Below the pieces are notes generated by a model. That model did not search any database. It was given only the letters and a program-made list of their open reading frames with translations, and was not told the origin of the DNA. Position numbers and translations under genes: made by a program. This document shows, piece after piece, positions 33,462 to 45,143 of a stretch of DNA of 64,000 nt (its first letter is position 1; each line of letters opens with the position of its first letter). This stretch comes from DASVBE01 sp963770375 (GTDB lineage Bacteria > Actinomycetota > Actinomycetes > Streptosporangiales > Streptosporangiaceae), in assembly GCA_963770375.1 (NCBI GenBank), contig CAVYPM010000009.1:221471-285470 (forward strand), given 5' to 3'.

Positions 33462-34397
33462 GTGGCCAACCTGCGGATGTGCCTGATCCTCAGCGAGAAC
33501 TGGACCATGACCGCGGGCCGGGACCTGGCCGCGCTGGTGCGCTGGGCGCGCGAGGCCGAGGACGCCGGCTTCGACTCGGTGATGATCAGCGAGCACATCG
33601 CGCTGGGCCCGGCCGCGGGCGCCGCCGGGCTGATGGCCAACCCGCGCGAGTACGCCCTGCCCGGCAACCAGGACCCGGCCACCCCCTGGCCCAGCTCGCT
33701 GGTCCTGCTGTCCGCGATCGCCGCGGTGACCCAGCGGGTCCGCCTGGTGGCCAGCGCCGTCATCGCCCCGCTGCGGCACCCGCTGCTCCTCGCGCGCGAG
33801 CTGGGTTCGCTGGACCTGCTCAGCGGCGGGCGCCTGGTCGTGCAGCCGACCGTGTCCTGGCTGCCGGACGAGTACGAGGCGCTCGGCGTCCCGTTCCGCC
33901 AGCGGGGCGCGCTGCTGGACGAGCACCTGGCGGCCTGGTCGGTGCTGTGGCGCGACACCCCGGCCAGCTTTTCCGGGGCGCACTACTCGTTCCGCGACGT
34001 GTACTTCGAGCCGAAGGCCTGGGGCCCGGAAGGCCCGGCCCTGTGGTTCGGCGGCGAGCGGCTGCACTCCCGCCTGCTGGACCGCCTGGTCCGCTACGGG
34101 TCCGGCTACAACCCCCTCGGCCGCCCGTCGGCTGAGGAGCTGGCCACCCTCGACGCCGCCCTCCGCGCCGCAGGCCGGGACCCGGCGCTGCTGGAGCGCG
34201 TCGGCGGCACCCGCGCGGTGTTCCCCGCCCCCGGCGCGGTGGCGGATCTCGGCCAGGCCCTGGACGCCATCCCCGAGCAGGCGGCGGCCGGCTTCACCAC
34301 GTTCTGCATCAAGCCGTCCCAGTTCACCGACGACCCCGCCGGCGTCGCCCGCCTGTGCGCGGACATCATCCGCCGCGTCGCCACGCTGGCCTCCTGA
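33462..34397 (+). CDS. LLM-class flavin-dependent oxidoreductase
   Basis: A 311-residue TIM-barrel luciferase-like monooxygenase or F420-dependent reductase: WAREAEDAGFDSVMISEHI, VRLVASAVIAPLRHPLLLARELGSLDLLSGGRL, ALWFGGERLHSRLLDR. GTG 33462 has GAGGAGAGG upstream and follows the ring-cleavage operon after 44 bp, so it may be co-transcribed. FMN versus F420 use is not decidable. It may hydroxylate or desaturate the aromatic substrate upstream of ring opening. Confidence 0.82.
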   Translation: MANLRMCLILSENWTMTAGRDLAALVRWAREAEDAGFDSVMISEHIALGPAAGAAGLMANPREYALPGNQDPATPWPSSLVLLSAIAAVTQRVRLVASAVIAPLRHPLLLARELGSLDLLSGGRLVVQPTVSWLPDEYEALGVPFRQRGALLDEHLAAWSVLWRDTPASFSGAHYSFRDVYFEPKAWGPEGPALWFGGERLHSRLLDRLVRYGSGYNPLGRPSAEELATLDAALRAAGRDPALLERVGGTRAVFPAPGAVADLGQALDAIPEQAAAGFTTFCIKPSQFTDDPAGVARLCADIIRRVATLAS

Positions 34398-34436
34398 GCG
34401 TTTCTCCCGCCGAAACCGAACTGGGCTCGGCTGGTT

Positions 34437-34457
34437 CTCGTTCCTTCTGGTAACGAG
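34437..34457. promoter_or_regulatory. Inverted repeat before the SARP gene
   Basis: CTCGTT-N9-AACGAG in the 84-bp gap before the SARP gene. Weak evidence for an operator; SARPs themselves usually bind direct repeats. Confidence 0.3.
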
Positions 34458-34481
34458 CCAGGAGTTCGGTGAGGAGTTCCG

Positions 34482-37400
34482 ATGCACGGGGTGGAGGTGC
34501 GGCTGCTCGGGCCGGTGGAGGTGCTGGCCGGCGGGCGGGTGGTGGAGCCGGGGCCCGTTCAGCAGCGGACCGTGCTGGCCGCGCTGGCCGTGGACGCGGG
34601 GCGGCTGGTGCCGCTCGAGGTGCTGATCGACCGGGTCTGGGGGGACGCGCCGCCGCCCAGTGTGCGCAGCGGCATTTACAGCCATATGGCGCGGCTGCGG
34701 CGGATGCTGGTGCCCGCGGGCGGGCTGCTCCGCCGTCCCGGGGGTTACCTGCTCGACGTGCCGCCCGAGGCGGTGGACCTGCACCGGTTCCGCGCGCTGA
34801 GCCAGGCGGCGCGGGCCGGGCCGGCGCCGGACGCGGGGAAGCTGGGGACGGCGCTTGACCTGTGGCGCGGTCCGGCGCTGGCCGGGCTGGCCGGGGACTG
34901 GGTGGCCGCCACCCGGGAGCGGCTCGGCCAGCAGCGGGTCGAGGCCGTGCTGGCCTGGGCGCAGGCCCTGCTGGCGGCCGGCCAGCCGGGCCCGGTGATC
35001 GGCACGCTGCGGGACTTCGTGGATCAGCATCCGCTGGTGGAGCCGCTGGCCGCGCGGCTCATCGAGGCGCTGTACGCCAGCGGCCGGGCGGCCGAGGCGC
35101 TGGACTGCTACGCCCGGGTCCGCGCGCACCTGGCCGCGGAGCTGGGCGCCGAGCCCGGGCCCGCGCTCCGCCAGCTGCACCAGGCCGTGCTGCGCGGCGA
35201 CGAGCTGGGCCCTTCCCCGGCCGCCGCCGTCGTGACCCCGGACGGTGTCACGCCGGACCTGGTGACGAGCCCGCTGCCGCCGGACACCGGCGCGTTCACC
35301 GGCCGGGCCAGCCAGGTCCGGCAGATCGCCGACGCCGTGGGCGACGGGCCGCTGCCGGTCATGGTCATTCACGCGATCGCCGGCATGCCGGGCGTGGGCA
35401 AGACCGCCCTGGCCGTGCACGTGGCGCACCGGATGGCCGGGCGGTTCCCCGACGGGCTGGTGTTCGTGGACCTGCACGGGCACACCGCCGGGCGGGAGCC
35501 GGCCGCGCCCGCCGACGTGCTGGCCACCCTGCTGTCCGCGGACGGGACCGACCCGCGGCAGCTGCCGGCCGGGCTTGACGCCAGGTCGGCCCTGTGGCGG
35601 CAGCGGCTGGCGGGCCGCCGGCTGCTGCTGGTCCTGGACAACGCCGTGAGCAGCGCCCAGGTGGCCCCGCTGCTGCCGGCCGCGCCCGGGTGCCTGGTGC
35701 TGGTGACCAGCCGGCGGTTCCTCGGTGACCTGCCCGGCGACACCGTGCCGGTGCAGCTGGACGTGCTCTCCCCGGCCGAGGCCGCGCAGATGTTCCGGCG
35801 GCTGGCCGGCCATCCGGCCGCGGCCGAGCCGGACCGGGTCGCCGACCTGGTGGCGGCGTGCGGCTACCTGCCGCTGGCCATCTCGCTGCTGGCCCGGGTG
35901 CTGATCCGGCACCCCCGCTGGACCGCGGGCGACCTGCTGGCCGAGACCCGGGCCCGGCTGCTGCACCGTCACCGCCGAGCAGGCCAGCGTCGCCGCCGCG
36001 TTCGGGCTGTCCTACCAGGACCTGCCCGCCGGCCGGCAGCGGTTCTTCCGGCAGCTGGCCGGGCACCCGGGCACGGTGATCGAGCCCTACGCGGCCGCCG
36101 CGCTGGCCGGCCTGCCGGTCCCCGAGGCCGCCGCCCACCTGGACGCCCTGCACGCCGACAGCCTGCTGATCGAGGTCGGCTACCGGCGGTACGTGCTGCA
36201 CGACCTGATCCGCTCCTACGCCGGTGACCTGGCCGCCGCCGACCCCGAAGGGGAGCGGGCCGCGGCGCTCGGCCGGCTGCTGGACTTCTACCAGGCCGCC
36301 GGGGCCCGGACCGCGGCGCGGCTGGCCCGGCAGACCCGGCCGGCCCCGCCCGGCGCCAGGCCGCCAGCCGCCGGCCGCCTGGCGACGGCCTGCCTGACCT
36401 GGCCGATGCCGCCCGGGCCCTGTCCTGGGCGCGGGCGGAGCGGGCCAGCCTGGTCGCCTGCCTGGCCGGCACCGACGACCCGCGCCGGGTGGTCAGCCTG
36501 ACCGCCGCGCTGACCGAATTGCTGCGGCGGGACGGGCCCTGGACCGACGCGATCGCCTGGCACGCCGCCGCCGCCCAGGCCGCCGTGCGGCTCGGCGACC
36601 GGCTCGAGGAGGCCAACGCCCGTATCGACCTGGGCACCGTGTACCGGCTGGCCGGGGACTACGAGGGAGCGGAGCGGGAGCTGCACCAGGCGCTGGGCCT
36701 CTACCGTGCGCTTGGCGCCCGCACCGGGCAGGCCAACGCCCTCATCGCCCTGGGCAAGACGCTGTCGCGGACCGGGCACTACGCGCGTGCCGTCCAGGAG
36801 GTGGAACGTGCCCTGGGCCTCTACCGCGAGCTGGACGACCTGCGGGGGCAGGCCAGCGCCATGGTGGAGGTAGGGGTGGCCGTCGGCATGACCGGGGACT
36901 ACCGGAGGGCACTGGGGTTCCTGCGGCAGGCCCACGACTGTTACCAGCGGATCGGGGACCAGCCCGGCCAGGCCTACGCGCTGCGGATGAGCGGCATTGG
37001 CCTTTGCCGGACCGGGGACTATGCCGGGGCCCTGGAGGTGCTCGACCTTGCCCTGCGCGTCTACCAGGGCCTCGGGGACCAGGCCGGGCAGGCGCTGACC
37101 CTGACCGACATCGGCCAGGTGGCCGCCGATACCGGCGACTACCCGAAGGCGGCGTCCACCCTGGGGCAGGCACTCCCGCTCCTCAGAAACCGTAATCATA
37201 AAATCGGACAGGCCGTGGCCCAGGTGTACCTCGGAACGGCCGCGCGCCGCGCGGGCGACTTCCCGGCCGCCAGGGCGGCGCTGGGCGAGGCGCTGGCGGT
37301 CTACGACGAGCTTGGCAACTGCAGCGGCAAGGCGGCGGCGCTGAACGAGATGGGCGCGCTGCGGAGGTTGTGCGGCGAGCTGGATCAGGCGGAATCGCTG

Positions 37401-37613
37401 CACCGGCACGCGCTGAAGCTGGCCATCCTGGACGAGAGCGCCTGGGATGAGGCGCATGCGCGGGCCGGGGTGGCCCGGTGCGCGCTGGCGCAGGGCCGCC
37501 GCCAGGACGCGGCCGGCCAGCTGCACCACGCGCTGGCGATCTTCGAGCGGGTGGGCGCGGACCGGACGTCCCCGGCGACCGAGATCTCGGCCGAGCTCTC
37601 CGCACTGTGCTGA
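34482..37613 (+). pseudogene. AfsR-like SARP regulator (BTAD, NB-ARC, TPR), two apparent frameshifts
   Basis: About 1,040 residues across two shifts. Residues 1-245 are an OmpR-like DNA-binding domain plus bacterial transcriptional activation domain (VEVRLLGPVEVLAG, LEVLIDRVWGD, ALYASGRAAEALDCYARVR). An NB-ARC ATPase follows with Walker A GMPGVGKTALAV and LLLVLDNAVSSAQVAPLLP. One extra C near 35967 moves the frame to GTVIEPYAAAALAGLPV and YVLHDLIRSYA; a second change between 36345 and 36385 returns it to ALSWARAERASLVACL and at least seven ~40-residue TPRs. The shifts compensate and all domains persist. Such regulators activate secondary metabolism. GAGGAG precedes the ATG. Confidence 0.82.
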
Positions 37614-37702
37614 CCGGCGCTGACCAGCCGCTGACCTGCGCGGCAAGGTTCCGGCAAGGTTCGGGCCAGGGCGGGCCAAGCCGCGCGGCGCAGCCTGGCG
37701 GC

Positions 37703-39348
37703 ATGACAACCGTTTCCTACGCCAGCGGCATCTCCTCCGAGCCGCTGATCGGCGAGACCATCGGGGGATGCCTGCGCCGTACCGCCCGCCGGGCGGGTGA
37801 CCGGGAGGCGCTGGTCGACGTGCCCAGCGGCCGCCGGTGGACGTACCGGGAGCTCGACGACGAGGTGGACACGCTGGCCCGGGCGCTGCTCGGGCTGGGC
37901 GTGGGCCCGGGCGACCGGGTCGGGATCTGGTCGCCGAACCGGCCGGAGTGGGTGCTCGTGCAGTACGCGACCGCGCGGATCGGGGCCATCCTGGTCACGA
38001 TCAACCCGGCGTACCGGACGCACGAGCTGACCTACGTGCTCAACCAGGCGGGGGTCAGCACGCTGATCTCCGCCGAGTCGTTCCGGACGTCGGACTACCG
38101 GGCGATGATCAGCGAGGCCAGCCCGGCCTGCCACAGCCTGCGGACGGTCATCTACCTGGGCACCAGCGACTGGACGACCCTGCTCGCCCAGGCCAGGACC
38201 GTGGAACCGGCCGAGCTGGCCGGGCACGAGGCGGCGCTGAGCTTCGACGACCCGATCAACATCCAGTACACCTCAGGGACCACAGGGTTCCCCAAGGGCG
38301 CGACGCTGTCGCACCACAACATCCTGAACAACGGGTACTTCGTGGCCCGGCGGCAGGGCTGGTCGGACCAGGACCGGGTGTGCCTGCCGGTGCCGTTCTA
38401 CCACTGCTTCGGCAGCGTGATCGGCAACCTCGGCGCGCTGACACACGGGGCCTGCGTGGTCATCCCGTCCCAGGGCTTCGAGCCGGCCGCCACCCTGGCC
38501 GCCGTCGAGCAGGAGCGGTGCACCGCCCTGTACGGGGTGCCCACCATGTTCATCGCCGAACTCGCCGACGCGGCGTTCCACCGCACCGACCTGTCCAGCC
38601 TGCGCACCGGCGTGATGGCCGGCTCGCCCTGCCCGGTCGAGGTGATGAAACGGGTGATCAGCGAGATGGGGATGGCCGAGGTCACGATCTGCTACGGCAT
38701 GACCGAGACATCGCCCGTCTCCACCCAGAGCAGTCGCGACGACGACCTGGAGCGGCGCGTGTCCACGGTCGGCACGGTGCTGCCGCACGTCGAGATCAAG
38801 ATCGTGGACCCGGATAACGGCATGACCGTGCCGCGCGGCGTGCCGGGCGAGTTCTGCACCAGGGGCTACTCGGTCATGCTCGGCTACTGGGAGATGGCGG
38901 ACCGGACGGCCGAGGTCATCGACCCGGCCCGCTGGATGCACACCGGCGATCTGGCGGTGATGGACGAGGACGGCTACGTCAGCATCGTCGGGCGGATCAA
39001 GGACATGGTCATCCGCGGCGGCGAGAACATCTACCCGCGCGAGATCGAGGAGTTCCTGTACACCCACCCGGACATCCTCGACGCGCAGGTGATCGGCGTG
39101 CCCGACGCTAAGTACGGCGAGGAGGTCATGGCCTGGGTCAAGCTCCGGCGCGGCGCCGAACCGCTCACCCTCGCTGCGCTCAGGAGTTCTGCACGGGCCA
39201 GCTGGCGCACTACAAGATCCCGCGCTACCTCAAGCTCGTCACCGAGTTCCCGATGACGATCACCGGCAAGATCCGCAAAACCGAGATGCGCGAAATCTCG
39301 ATCGAGGAACTGGGCCTGCACGACGCAGCCGCCACGCGCACGGCCTAA
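37703..39348 (+). pseudogene. Acyl-CoA synthetase (AMP-binding), one apparent frameshift near 3' end
   Basis: About 548 residues. YTSGTTGFPKGA, YGMTETSPV, the hinge WMHTGDLAVMDEDGY and GRIKDMVIRGGENIYP are intact. At ~39181-39183 one G is missing: the frame otherwise continues EFCTGQLAHYKIPRYLK, then TITGKIRKTEMRE, which carries the catalytic Lys, and stops with TAA at 39348. Uncorrected, the protein ends at 39256 without that Lys. It resembles medium/long-chain fatty acyl-CoA synthetases. It starts 90 bp after the SARP stop with a weak ribosome site. Confidence 0.8.
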
Positions 39349-39366
39349 GGGCGGGCGCTCGCACGG

Positions 39367-40338
<972 letters not shown>

Positions 40339-40381
40339 GATGATTTCTCCTTCTAGGGCAGCCCGGGGCTGGCCGCCTCGC

Positions 40382-41333
40382 TCAGCCGGCCAGCCGGGCG
40401 AGCACCGGGGCGAACTCCCTGGCCACCGGCTGCTGGATCGTGTAGTAGGAGTAGCCCCAGCGGTCCCGGCGTTCGTGCAGGCGCTCGACGATCTCCCCGG
40501 CGCTGCCGATCAGGACGATCGGGGAGGCGAGAACCTCATCAGGGCCGGCGCCGAACGTGCTGGCGATCTCGGCGGCGGCCGACTGTGCGTCCACCGTAAC
40601 CCGGGCAAACCGTAGCCAGGCATGGATTTCGATCTCATCGAAGCGGGCGCCGGCCGCCTCCCGGATCCAGGAGAGCTTCTGGTCGATGCTCGCCGGGAGC
40701 GCGTCCGGCGCCGACGAGGACCGCTGCGCGCTGGTGGGGATCGACGAGTTCACCCCGACGATGTCGGCGTGCGCGGCGGCGAAGGTCAGCAGCCGCCGGC
40801 CACCGCCGGCGACCAGGATCGGCGGGCCGCCCGGGCGGTAGGGCTTGGGCGAGCCGTCCAGCGCCGTGATCTGGTAGTGCTCCCCGGCGAAGTCGAACGG
40901 CCCGTCGGCGAACAGGCCGCGCAGGACGGTGACATGCTCGATCATCCGGCCGACCCGGGTTCCCGGCGGGTCCATCACCAGGCCGGCGCCGACGTAGTCG
41001 TTGACCTGGTAGCCGGCGCCGATGCCGACCTCGAGCCGCCCCTGGGACAGCTGGTCGATGGACGCCAGCTCGCGGGCCAGCACCGCCGGGTGGCGGAAGT
41101 CAGCGGCGAGCACCGCGGGAGCGACCCGCAGCGTGGTGGTCGCGGCGGCCGCGGTGGCCATCGCCGTGATCGGGCCGTAGCCCTCGTCGAGATGGTCGGG
41201 CACGAACAGCGTGGAATAGCCGAGCGACTCCAGCTCACGGGCTGACTCGGCCCAGGTCAGGCCGTCGAACGGGCCCATCATCTCCACGCCGAAACGGAAC
41301 GCCCGCGGCCGGCTCACTCCGTCACCCACGCCG

Positions 41334-41341
<8 letters not shown>
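40382..41341 (-). CDS. LLM-class F420-dependent oxidoreductase
   Basis: A 319-residue TIM barrel: FGVEMMGPFDGLTWAESA at the N-terminus, TTTLRVAPAVLAADFRHPAVLARELASIDQLSQGRL, GIGAGYQVNDYV, and PPILVAGGGRRLLTFAA. The pattern fits the actinobacterial F420-dependent branch of the luciferase family. The start is GTG 41341, overlapping the stop of the upstream aldo/keto reductase by 8 bases, so translation is coupled. Confidence 0.83.
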
Positions 41342-42308
<967 letters not shown>

Positions 42309-42331
42309 GGTGTGCAATCTATTAGGCCAGT

Positions 42332-42682
42332 TCAGCCGGGCCCGCTTGGGTCCTCCAGCGCGGCCTCGATGTCGTAGCCAAAAGCACCCGCGACGCCGGG
42401 AGCGGCGCCGACCATCCGGCCGAGCCCGACCACCGGGGCGATGGCCAGCAGAACCCCGGTGATCTCGTCTTCGGTCGCGCCCACCGCCAGAGCCTGGCTG
42501 CTGCTCCATTCCAGGCAGACCTCCGGCGCCCCGATCGCCGCCAGCCCCCCCACCCGCACCAGCGCCGCGGTCTTGGGATCCAGGCCCCAGACGCCAGTCA
42601 GACCAGGCACAAGCCCGGCATGGTCGCCGATGAGTCCTTCATCGACAATCGCCAGCCTGCGCAATATCTCCTGGTATCTCAC
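42332..42682 (-). CDS. Carboxymuconolactone decarboxylase/AhpD-like small protein (degenerate active site)
   Basis: A 116-residue helical protein starting at GTG 42682 (EILRRLAIVDEGL). The AhpD/CMD core is recognisable as VCLEWSSSQALAVGATEDEITGVLLAIAPVVGL, but of the usual CxxC...H residues only the first Cys remains; the second Cys and the His positions are Ser. This suggests loss of peroxidase-reductase chemistry. It has a close homologue at 61061-61414, and each sits beside a LAL regulator. A GGGGATG box lies 97 bp upstream. Confidence 0.75.
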   Translation of the reverse strand: MRYQEILRRLAIVDEGLIGDHAGLVPGLTGVWGLDPKTAALVRVGGLAAIGAPEVCLEWSSSQALAVGATEDEITGVLLAIAPVVGLGRMVGAAPGVAGAFGYDIEAALEDPSGPG

Positions 42683-42779
42683 TGCCCGGCCCGTTCCGCC
42701 CGCGTTGCCGCCGGACGCCCGCTAGCATCCGGCCGGGGCGGGACGACTGCCTCTATCGTCGGGACGCGAAGGTGGCCCC

Positions 42780-42801
42780 GGCATCCCCCTGATATGGGTA
42801 T
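42780..42801 (-). promoter_or_regulatory. GGGGATG box (upstream of CMD-like gene 1)
   Basis: Minus-strand reading ATACCCATATC-AGGGGGATGCC. One of seven related sites; consensus WTACCNCYATC-NGGGG-GATGYC. Confidence 0.65.
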
Positions 42802-42812
42802 CTGCCGGATGG

Positions 42813-45035
42813 TCAGCCGCCGAGCAGGCCCATCTCTGTCGCTCGCTGCACTGCGTCGTTCCGGGATGAGACGCCCAGCTTGCGGTAGACCGCCTTGATC
42901 TCGGTCTTGACCGTGTGGCCGGAGAGGAACAGCCGCTCGGCGATCTTGTCGGCGGTGAGGTGGGTGGGCAGATAGGGAAGCACCCGCAGCTCGGCGGGGG
43001 TAAGCGGCACCACGCCGGTCGCCTTCGGGGCGGCGCGGGACGCCAGGACGTCGCGGAAATCCTGGACCTCGTCAATGAGGGTCCCGAGGGCTGGCCGGCG
43101 GCTGGTGATCTCGTCGATCTCGCGCAGGAGCTGACGGACCGTGGCCTGCTCGGCCAGGGCCAGGTACACCCTGGCCAGCTGAAGCCGCAGCCTGGCGGCA
43201 TGGTACGGCAGCAGGTAGGTGGCTGCCGGGCGCGCCCGCATCGCCCGGGCGAGGTGCCGGTGTGCTTCTTTCACGTCACCCTGGTGCAGGGAAAGCCTGG
43301 CTGCCCCGGCGAAGGCCGTAAGGCTGGAGACGTAGCCGTGCAGCCGCTGCGCATCGATCGTGCCAAGCGCGATTTCCAGCCGGCCGTCTGCCTCCGCCCA
43401 CTCGCCGCGGTCCATGGCGAGCCACGCGATCTGGGCCTCGCAGAGGGGGATCGTGTCCCAGCTGTTCATCCCGGCTGCCGCGGTGGACGCGGCGCCGAAA
43501 GCTGCGCGGGCCTCGTCGAGGTGCCCGGCAAGCAGGTGCGATTCGGCGAGCAGCCACAGCGCGGTGTCGCGCCATGGGCTCCAGGCGGGTTCCTGGGCGA
43601 GGCTGAAGGCCGCGTCGGCCATCATCTGCTCCGGGCCGCTGGCACACAGGCCCGCCCGCAGCAGGGCCCGGGACGAATCGAAGGAGGCTGCGCCTGTCGC
43701 GGGCTTGCCGTCGAACGACACGGCGTCAACGACCGCCGCCCACAGCTCTGCCTTGGCTGTGTCGCCGGTGAGCGCGCCTTCCCAGCACCGGAGCACCGCC
43801 AGCGGCGGGTAGCGTGCGATGTTCGCATCGCCGATCGTCCGGTACCAGCGCTGCACCGTTGACAGCTGCCCGGCCATGTACGTCGGCCGGGCCAGTTTGG
43901 CTGTCAGCTGCACCGCGCGGTCCGGGTCGTCCATGAGCAGCAGCTGCTCCAGGGCCAGCTCCGGGTATCCGTTGGACTCGTACCAGTCAGCGGCTCGCTG
44001 GTGCAGCGTCATGATGATGCCGGGTTCGGTGCGGCGAAGCTCCCCGAGCAGGAACTCCCGGTACAGCGTGTGGTAGCGGTACCACTGCCGCTGGCTGTCG
44101 AGCGGGGTCAGGAACAGGCTGTGTGCCTCTAGCCGGCGCAGCTGGACGGCCGCGGCTGACGACCCGAGGACGGCCTCGCAGAGCGGGCCGCAGAGCTGCT
44201 CGAGCACGGCCGTGCGCCGCAGGAACCGCTGAACGGTCTTCGGCTGCCTGATCAGGGCCTCGTGATACAGGTAGTCCGCAACGTACCGGTCATCACCAGT
44301 GATGGCCCGCACCTGGCTGTGGTTCTGCTTCGCGGCCAGGGCCGCTAGGTAAAGGCCGGCCGGCCAGCCCTCGGCCCGTTCGGTCACCTCGGCGGCCAGC
44401 TCCGGGGTCAGGCTGACGTGTTCGTGTTCGAAGATCTGCTGGGCGCCATCCGCATCGAGAGCCAGATCGCCGGCCCCGAGTTCCAGCGCGTCGCCTGACA
44501 CGCGGAACCGGGGCAGGTGCGGCTGCTCGTCACGGCTGGCGGCGGCTAGCTGAGAGCCAGGGGGGATCGCCGAGATCACGACGCCCAGCACGTCGTGGCA
44601 GGCGTGTGACTGCACCTCGTGGAGATCGTCCAGCATGAATACGAACGGAACGGCGCTCGCCCGGATCTCCGCGGCCAGCCGCGGTACAGCGCCCCGCCAT
44701 GACGCTCCGCGTCCCGCCACATCGGCGATCAGGTCAGCGCTGCCCAGACCGGCCCGGCAGTACGCGGCGGCCAGCGAGGCGAGCAGGGCCGCGGGATCAT
44801 CGTCGAAGCGGTCCAGCGACACCCAGGCCACGCGGCGACCCTCCACCTGGGCCCACTCCGCCAGGAGGGCCGACTTCCCGTAGCCCGCGGGCGCTGTGAT
44901 CGCGACGATGCGGTGACCGCCTGACTGGGCAGCCTTGATGAGCCCGGCGCGGCTTACGCTGCGCGGGCGAGGTTGCGGCACGGAGAACTTGGCGTCCAGC
45001 CTCAGCTGGCCGCCCTTGGCAAGCCCCCGCCCCAT
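42813..45035 (-). CDS. LAL-type (MalT-like) LuxR-family regulator 1
   Basis: A 740-residue large ATP-binding LuxR regulator. Walker A APAGYGKSALLAEW near residue 47, Walker B FVFMLDDLHEV, a helical and TPR-like middle (WYRYHTLYREFLLGELRR, then repeated ~40-residue units), and a C-terminal LuxR HTH (LTPAELRVLPYLPTHLTADKIAERLFLSGHTVKTEIKAVYRKLGV). GAGGG precedes ATG 45035. In MalT-type proteins ATP and an inducer drive oligomerisation and binding to GGGGA(T/G)GAGG boxes. The inducer here is unknown. Confidence 0.9.
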   Translation of the reverse strand: MGRGLAKGGQLRLDAKFSVPQPRPRSVSRAGLIKAAQSGGHRIVAITAPAGYGKSALLAEWAQVEGRRVAWVSLDRFDDDPAALLASLAAAYCRAGLGSADLIADVAGRGASWRGAVPRLAAEIRASAVPFVFMLDDLHEVQSHACHDVLGVVISAIPPGSQLAAASRDEQPHLPRFRVSGDALELGAGDLALDADGAQQIFEHEHVSLTPELAAEVTERAEGWPAGLYLAALAAKQNHSQVRAITGDDRYVADYLYHEALIRQPKTVQRFLRRTAVLEQLCGPLCEAVLGSSAAAVQLRRLEAHSLFLTPLDSQRQWYRYHTLYREFLLGELRRTEPGIIMTLHQRAADWYESNGYPELALEQLLLMDDPDRAVQLTAKLARPTYMAGQLSTVQRWYRTIGDANIARYPPLAVLRCWEGALTGDTAKAELWAAVVDAVSFDGKPATGAASFDSSRALLRAGLCASGPEQMMADAAFSLAQEPAWSPWRDTALWLLAESHLLAGHLDEARAAFGAASTAAAGMNSWDTIPLCEAQIAWLAMDRGEWAEADGRLEIALGTIDAQRLHGYVSSLTAFAGAARLSLHQGDVKEAHRHLARAMRARPAATYLLPYHAARLRLQLARVYLALAEQATVRQLLREIDEITSRRPALGTLIDEVQDFRDVLASRAAPKATGVVPLTPAELRVLPYLPTHLTADKIAERLFLSGHTVKTEIKAVYRKLGVSSRNDAVQRATEMGLLGG

Positions 45036-45143
45036 ACCAGACCCTCACAGCCGGTCGTCGTCGTGGTCGCCGTCGGTCCGCGTACGCGTAACGGCCCCAG
45101 CGTCTCACCGGCGGAAACGGCGGCCATCACCCGTGGCGGGCGA

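Noticed and set aside
24168..34397. A ferredoxin or ferredoxin reductase partner for the P450
   Set aside because: No Cys-rich small frame or FAD/NAD reductase was found near the P450; partners must be encoded elsewhere.
33438..35972. 844-residue minus-strand frame over the LLM and SARP genes
   Set aside because: Composition is antisense-like and no domain is visible, while both plus-strand genes have full motifs.
36600..37450. 120-bp periodicity as a tandem DNA repeat or CRISPR-like array
   Set aside because: It is in frame with the SARP TPRs and the units differ at many codon positions; no spacer-repeat structure.
45080..45140. GGGTGATGGCC upstream of cydC as an eighth GGGGATG box
   Set aside because: It lacks the TACC half and the CATC-N5-GATG dyad, and cydC is inside an operon.
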